NCBI GenBank assembly: GCA_020442635.1
Contig: JAGRJR010000035.1
Coordinates: forward strand, 1 to 36,233
Reading direction: 5' to 3'
Source of the DNA: Lysobacterales bacterium
GTDB lineage: Bacteria > Pseudomonadota > Gammaproteobacteria > Xanthomonadales > Marinicellaceae
DNA: 36,233 nucleotides
Made by a program: the position numbers and the translations under genes. Numbering within the stretch: the stretch's first letter is position 1; each line of letters opens with the position of its first letter. This document shows positions 32,432 to 36,233 of the stretch, one piece after another. The notes beneath the pieces are model-generated. The model was not told the DNA's origin and did not search any database. It saw only the letters and a program-made list of their open reading frames with translations.

Positions 32432-33589
32432 ATGAAAACAAACAAAGTAACACTGACTTTCCTGTTATTAACCATTCATTATTTTGCATCTGCCCAACAA
32501 GCTGAGGCGATCCCAGAACCTCCACAAGTAGCAGCCAGCAGCTATATTTTATTGGACTATCATAGCGGGCATGTGTTGGCCTCACACAATCCACACCTGC
32601 AAGTTGAACCAGCCAGTATCACCAAGATGATGACTGCTTATGTGGTTTTCTCCGAAATCAAATCAGGTAATTTGTCTTTGGATGATATGGTTACGATCAG
32701 TGAAAAAGCTTGGCGTACTGGCGGATCTAAAATGTTTATTGAAGTCGACAAGCAAGTCAAGGTTGAAGACTTGGTGCGCGGCATGATCATACAATCTGGT
32801 AACGATGCCTGTGTCGCTCTGGCCGAACACATTGCTGGTAGTGAGGAAGTTTTTGCCAGCATGATGAACCAACATGCCAAAAAATTAGGCATGAATGACT
32901 CCAGCTTTAAAAATGCCACAGGATTACCGGCTGAAGGACATCTGGTCAGTGCCTTTGATGTGGCATTGTTAGGTAAAGCTTTGATCACAGAATTTCCAGA
33001 TCTGTACCACTTTTATTCGGAAAAGGAATTCACTTATAACAAAATCAAACAACACAACCGCAATACCCTACTTTACCGCGACCCAACTGTTGATGGTTTT
33101 AAAACTGGTCACACCGAAGCTGCCGGCTATTGTCTGGCGACATCAGCCATGCGCAACGGCATGCGTTTGGTTAATGTCGTGATGGGTACCGAATCTGAAA
33201 AAGCCCGTGCGGATGAGTCTCAAAAATTATTAAATTATGGCTTCCGCTTTTATGAAACCCACAAACTATATAACCAGGGAGAAGAGCGCATCAAAGCAGA
33301 AATCTGGAAAGGCGTGGATGAAGAAATTTCTTTAGGCTTGGCTGAAGATTTGTTCATCACCATTCCCAAAGGCAGTTATGAAAAACTCGATGCTAATGTC
33401 GATTTACCCAGTGTCATCACCGCTCCAGTACAGCAAGGAACCCAGTTAGGCACCCTTAATCTGCTGCTTGATGGTAAAACCCTGATGCATAAACCCCTGA
33501 TTGCCTTACAAACTGCAGAAGCTGCCGGTTGGTGGACCCGCAGCATGGACAGTATTGGCTTGTGGTTTAAATCATTTGGAGATGATTGA
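32432..33589 (+). CDS. dacA: D-alanyl-D-alanine carboxypeptidase (PBP5/6 type)
   Basis: DacA trims the terminal D-alanine from peptidoglycan pentapeptides in the periplasm. The 385-residue product has a signal peptide (about 1-24) and the serine peptidase motifs S62-I-T-K65, S122-G-N124 and K224-T-G226. A beta-rich domain II and a C-terminal amphipathic helix (WWTRSMDSIGLWFKSF) typical of PBP5 membrane attachment follow. Length matches the family. The start ATG at 32432 is 19 nt after rlpA. Its TGA overlaps the ATG of ybeD (TGATG). Confidence 0.97.
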   Translation: MKTNKVTLTFLLLTIHYFASAQQAEAIPEPPQVAASSYILLDYHSGHVLASHNPHLQVEPASITKMMTAYVVFSEIKSGNLSLDDMVTISEKAWRTGGSKMFIEVDKQVKVEDLVRGMIIQSGNDACVALAEHIAGSEEVFASMMNQHAKKLGMNDSSFKNATGLPAEGHLVSAFDVALLGKALITEFPDLYHFYSEKEFTYNKIKQHNRNTLLYRDPTVDGFKTGHTEAAGYCLATSAMRNGMRLVNVVMGTESEKARADESQKLLNYGFRFYETHKLYNQGEERIKAEIWKGVDEEISLGLAEDLFITIPKGSYEKLDANVDLPSVITAPVQQGTQLGTLNLLLDGKTLMHKPLIALQTAEAAGWWTRSMDSIGLWFKSFGDD

Positions 33590-33873
33590 TGGACGTCAAT
33601 GATTTAATGAATGCCGGTGGCAAAGGTTTTGAGTTTCCTTGCGAATACCCCATCAAGGCCATGGGACCCAACACCGAAGATTTTTTACTGAGGATATTAG
33701 AACTGGTCAAACAACATGCACCTGAAGTTTCTAGACATTCAGTACAATCTCGACCCAGTAAAACCGGAAAATACCAATCTGTTACCGTTTTGATTTATGC
33801 ACAATCCAAAGACCACCTGATCAACATCTATCAGGAAATCCGAGAGGTCGAAGAAGTGGTATGGACACTGTAG
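33589..33873 (+). CDS. ybeD: YbeD/DUF493 family protein
   Basis: The 94-residue product belongs to the YbeD family (DUF493), small ACT-like proteins of unsettled role found between dacA and lipB in many gammaproteobacteria. Visible features are [14 protein letters not shown] near the start, [24 protein letters not shown] (in parts) in the middle and the final strand. The start is chosen as the ATG at 33589, which shares the A of the dacA stop; an in-frame TTG one codon earlier is less likely. It overlaps lipB by 13 nt, so dacA, ybeD and lipB are translationally coupled. Confidence 0.93.
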   Translation: MDVNDLMNAGGKGFEFPCEYPIKAMGPNTEDFLLRILELVKQHAPEVSRHSVQSRPSKTGKYQSVTVLIYAQSKDHLINIYQEIREVEEVVWTL

Positions 33874-34523
33874 AACAAAAACCAATCAAACATCCATTAA
33901 TCATTCGTCACTTAGGGTGTTGTGATTATGAGCCAGTTTGGCAAGCCATGCAAAAATTCACCGATCAGCGAAACGCTGATACCATTGATGAATTGTGGTT
34001 GGTAGAACACCCCTCGGTATTTACTCAAGGCTTAGCAGGCAAAGCCGAACACATATTGGCCGCAGGTGATATTCCGGTCATTCAGGTCGATCGAGGTGGT
34101 CAAGTCACTTATCATGGCCCTGGACAAATCGTTGCTTATCCCATGATTAACCTGCGTCGGCATGGCATTGGAGTCAAATCATTGGTGCACGGCATCGAAC
34201 AAGCCATCATCGATACAGTCGCTTTATATGGAGTCAAAGCAGAACGTAAGGACAATGCACCTGGAGTTTATGTAAATGGCGCTAAAATCGCTTCATTGGG
34301 ATTACGAATCCGCAAAGCCTGTTCATTCCATGGTTTGGCCTTTAACATCGATATGGATCTGGAACCTTTTCAAAGAATCAATCCTTGTGGCTTTTCAGGC
34401 CTACAAGTCATACAATTGGCAGATTTGGCATCAGATGTAAACATCAATACCGTTGAACAACAATTGATTCAAGCATTTTGCCAACAACTGAATTTCACAG
34501 CCCAAACAGAACAAGCAGCCTGA
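33861..34523 (+). CDS. lipB: Octanoyl-(acyl carrier protein):protein N-octanoyltransferase
   Basis: LipB moves octanoate from acyl carrier protein to the lipoyl domains of enzymes such as pyruvate dehydrogenase, the first step of lipoate formation. The 220-residue protein has [12 protein letters not shown], the signature [17 protein letters not shown] (78-94), catalytic Lys142 in [11 protein letters not shown] and acyl-thioester Cys176 in [11 protein letters not shown]. No domain is missing. The start is ATG 33861, within the end of ybeD. lipA follows 11 nt after the stop. Confidence 0.97.
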   Translation: MDTVEQKPIKHPLIIRHLGCCDYEPVWQAMQKFTDQRNADTIDELWLVEHPSVFTQGLAGKAEHILAAGDIPVIQVDRGGQVTYHGPGQIVAYPMINLRRHGIGVKSLVHGIEQAIIDTVALYGVKAERKDNAPGVYVNGAKIASLGLRIRKACSFHGLAFNIDMDLEPFQRINPCGFSGLQVIQLADLASDVNINTVEQQLIQAFCQQLNFTAQTEQAA

Positions 34524-34534
34524 GGCCAAAAAAC

Positions 34535-35542
34535 ATGAACGACAAGATACCTCTGAACATCGAAATGCCGAATCAGGAAAGTGCCGACCGACTCGCCAGA
34601 AAAGTGGCTGGAGCCAAAGAAATGGGCAGCAGCAAAACCAACCGCAACCGCGCTGGTTTTGACACCGATGCACCACGGTTAAGAAAGCCGGACTGGATCA
34701 GAGTCCGTATCCCAACAGGTAACGCTGTACAAAAACTGAAAAGCAAATTACGTAACAACTCTTTGGTGACCGTTTGTGAAGAAGCCTCATGTCCAAACAT
34801 ACATGAATGTTTTGGTAAAGGCACTGCTACCTTTATGATCCTGGGAGAGGTCTGTACCCGCCGATGTTCATTCTGTGATGTTGCGCATGGCAGGCCACTA
34901 CCGCCAGATCCCAAAGAAGCTGAAAACCTGGCGCAAACCATTGCTGACATGGGTTTGAAATATGTGGTCATTACCTCAGTCGATCGTGATGATTTGAAAG
35001 ACGGTGGCGCACAACATTTTGTTGATTGCATTGCTGCCGTTCGTGAAAAAAACCCTGACATCCAGATTGAAATCCTTACACCTGATTTCAGAGGCAAAGG
35101 CCGCATGGACAAAGCCCTGGAAATCCTGGCACAAAGTCCACCGGATGTGTTCAACCACAATCTAGAAACCGCTTACGCCTTATATAAAAACGTCAGGCCC
35201 GGTGCTGACTATCAATGGTCTTTGGATTTATTAAAAAAATTCAAAGCACAACATCCTGACATTCCAACCAAATCCGGTATCATGGTAGGCTTGGGCGAAA
35301 CCTTTGAACAGGTACAAGAAACCTTGAGGCATTTGGCTGAACATGATGTTGAAATGATAACCATCGGACAATACCTGCAACCCACCCAGGGCCATCACCC
35401 AGTATTGAATTATTGGACACCCGATCAATTCAAAGCCATAGAAACCTACGGCTACACCCTGGGCTTTAAACACATCGCCGCCGGACCGCTGGTCAGGTCA
35501 AGTTACCACGCTGATGTCCAGGCGCATCAAGCTGGGGTATAA
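34535..35542 (+). CDS. lipA: Lipoyl synthase (radical SAM)
   Basis: LipA inserts two sulfur atoms into protein-bound octanoyl groups made by LipB. The 335-residue protein has the auxiliary cluster cysteines Cys81, Cys86 and Cys92 (C-x4-C-x5-C) and the radical SAM triad Cys107, Cys111 and Cys114 (C-x3-C-x2-C). It also has the [16 protein letters not shown] and SGIMVGLGE motifs and the terminal serine in LVRSSYHAD. An earlier in-frame start (34478) lies inside lipB; the ATG at 34535 gives the normal N-terminal region and is preferred. It is the last gene of the co-directional run. No strong terminator follows; only a 6-bp AT-rich hairpin is seen. Confidence 0.98.
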   Translation: MNDKIPLNIEMPNQESADRLARKVAGAKEMGSSKTNRNRAGFDTDAPRLRKPDWIRVRIPTGNAVQKLKSKLRNNSLVTVCEEASCPNIHECFGKGTATFMILGEVCTRRCSFCDVAHGRPLPPDPKEAENLAQTIADMGLKYVVITSVDRDDLKDGGAQHFVDCIAAVREKNPDIQIEILTPDFRGKGRMDKALEILAQSPPDVFNHNLETAYALYKNVRPGADYQWSLDLLKKFKAQHPDIPTKSGIMVGLGETFEQVQETLRHLAEHDVEMITIGQYLQPTQGHHPVLNYWTPDQFKAIETYGYTLGFKHIAAGPLVRSSYHADVQAHQAGV

Positions 35543-35581
35543 TGTCAATTCCAATGATTAATTGGACTGAACAATGGTAAT

Positions 35582-35621
35582 TTGTACTGTACAGCGCTAT
35601 CTTGTATTGTACAGCGCTATC
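35582..35621 (+). repeat. Tandem 20-bp direct repeat, possibly promoter or operator
   Basis: Two adjacent copies of TTGTA[CT]TGTACAGCGCTATC (35582-35601 and 35602-35621) differ at one base. Each holds the palindromes TGTACA and AGCGCT. They lie 40 nt after lipA and 8 nt before the ATG of the next gene. A weak sigma-70-like pair, TTGTAC (35582-35587), 17 nt, TATTGT (35605-35610), spans the junction. Tandem sites just before a gene suggest regulator binding, but nothing identifies the regulator. Confidence 0.6.
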
Positions 35622-35629
35622 ATGGACTG

Positions 35630-36233
35630 ATGAGCGCAGAACTGCTCAAACTGTCCTACTTCCCAGATGATGGGCGCATATGGAGGGTTGAGTGGGTATA
35701 TGACATCCAGTACAACCTGGCAGTCCCATCAGAATCTGTTTTTGTTGCCCTCATTGCTCCCTTCACAATTGATACCCAAAAAGAATATGAATCGGGAGCT
35801 CATGATAAAAATAGACAGTTTTATATGGTGGGTGACATTGACAAAAGCCAAGCACTGGAAATATTAGTAGGCGTTGGACAATCTCCACTTATAGATATAG
35901 GGTCTTTATGGAAAAATGGCTTATTGATAAACTCAAATGTTGGCACCAAAGAAACATTCGATTTGGTTATTGATGATGCCCATGTTCAATATCATCCAGG
36001 ATATCATAAATACGAGCTCAACAATGAAGAATTCTACGCGTTTCCATATGGAAAACAACTTATGGAAAAAAAAGGCAGAGTCGTCAACTGTGCTTATGTC
36101 CAATATAAAGATGATCCCTACCATTTCATCATTCCAGCGCATGTTCTCATTAATTTCTATTTATGCACCAGCACCAGCCTTGCACATGCTGTTTATGATG
36201 GTTCAATCATCAATGAAAGAACAACAAAAATTT
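35630..36233 (+). CDS. Unrecognised protein, 3' end beyond the window
   Basis: From the ATG at 35630 the frame stays open for 201 codons to the window end, so the gene is truncated here. The product begins MSAELLKLSYFPDDGRIW and has no signal peptide. It is rich in aromatic residues and Asp, and reads like a soluble beta-rich domain (strands such as SVFVALIAPF and TFDLVIDDAHVQYHPGYH). A hydrophobic-aromatic segment follows near the edge, IIPAHVLINFYLCTSTSLAH. I do not recognise a family; a distant likeness of that last segment to TnsE-type C-terminal domains is only an impression. No Shine-Dalgarno is evident; an in-frame TTG at 35582 within the tandem repeat is an alternative start. Its position after the conserved lipA suggests the edge of an accessory region. 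Confidence 0.65.
   Translation, partial: MSAELLKLSYFPDDGRIWRVEWVYDIQYNLAVPSESVFVALIAPFTIDTQKEYESGAHDKNRQFYMVGDIDKSQALEILVGVGQSPLIDIGSLWKNGLLINSNVGTKETFDLVIDDAHVQYHPGYHKYELNNEEFYAFPYGKQLMEKKGRVVNCAYVQYKDDPYHFIIPAHVLINFYLCTSTSLAHAVYDGSIINERTTKI

Noticed and set aside
34573..35160. 195-codon open frame on - opposite lipA
   Set aside because: The + strand frame contains all six LipA cluster cysteines; the antisense frame is a shadow.
35550..35566. Hairpin TCCAAT/ATTGGA after lipA as a terminator
   Set aside because: The stem is AT-rich and only 6 bp long, with no T-run after it; it is unlikely to terminate transcription well.
35582..35621. CRISPR array
   Set aside because: Two directly abutting 20-bp copies have no spacers and no cas genes are present.
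35574..35630. 18-codon ORF starting at 35574 as a leader peptide
   Set aside because: It runs through the tandem repeat and ends TGA at 35628-35630 next to the following ATG, but its coding is dictated by the repeat and no ribosome binding site or attenuator structure is seen.

Overview
The window looks like chromosomal DNA of a Gram-negative gammaproteobacterium with moderate to low GC. The evidence is the gatCAB block divergent from mreBCD-mrdA-rodA-mltB-rlpA-dacA-ybeD-lipB-lipA, together with RppH, LipB/LipA and lipoproteins carrying lipoboxes. To my knowledge this arrangement fits the Xanthomonadales/Lysobacterales side of the Gammaproteobacteria. The secreted proteins ending in F-x3-F-[DE] suggest a Marinicella-like relative, but that assignment is inference. 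No rRNA, tRNA, insertion sequence or CRISPR array was seen.

Layout. 1-1409: 3' part of pyruvate kinase. 1410-5133: secreted proteins of unknown role, with one gene on + and a convergent three-gene unit on - (beta-helix protein, Calx-beta-like protein, lipoprotein). 5246-8479 (-): a transmembrane Ser/Thr kinase with a helical-repeat C-terminus, followed by an ECF43-like sigma factor. 8586-13983 (+): MoxR ATPase, DUF58 protein, TgpA-type transglutaminase, SIMPL protein and a lipoprotein. 14076-17143 (-): a secreted LRR protein and a large secreted beta-helix protein. 17283-18628 (-): rppH and a GhrA-like dehydrogenase. 18629-21217: a Na/Pi cotransporter flanked by REP-like palindromes, plus one possible small ORF. 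21218-25321 (-): gatC-gatA-gatB-pfkB-type kinase, each overlapping the next by 4 nt. 25427-35542 (+): the elongasome/cell-wall cluster running into lipoate synthesis. 35543-36233: a 20-bp tandem repeat and an unrecognised gene that runs off the window.

The strongest candidate for a new system is the 1.4-8.6 kb region. The sigma factor has threonines where region 2.2 of ordinary ECF factors is acidic, as in ECF43 factors that are activated by a partner kinase. An ECF-like promoter element, GACAGT-N16-CGT[AT][AT][AG]G, occurs upstream of the kinase-sigma operon, upstream of the beta-helix/Calx-beta/lipoprotein operon, and upstream of the 1467 secreted-protein gene. By eye, no other GACAGT in the window has CGT at that spacing. 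I infer a compact regulon: a membrane kinase activates its sigma factor, which transcribes its own operon and two neighbouring units for cell-surface proteins. Three secreted proteins in the window end in a short F-x3-F-[DE] tail and a fourth has a variant of it, suggesting a shared sorting signal.
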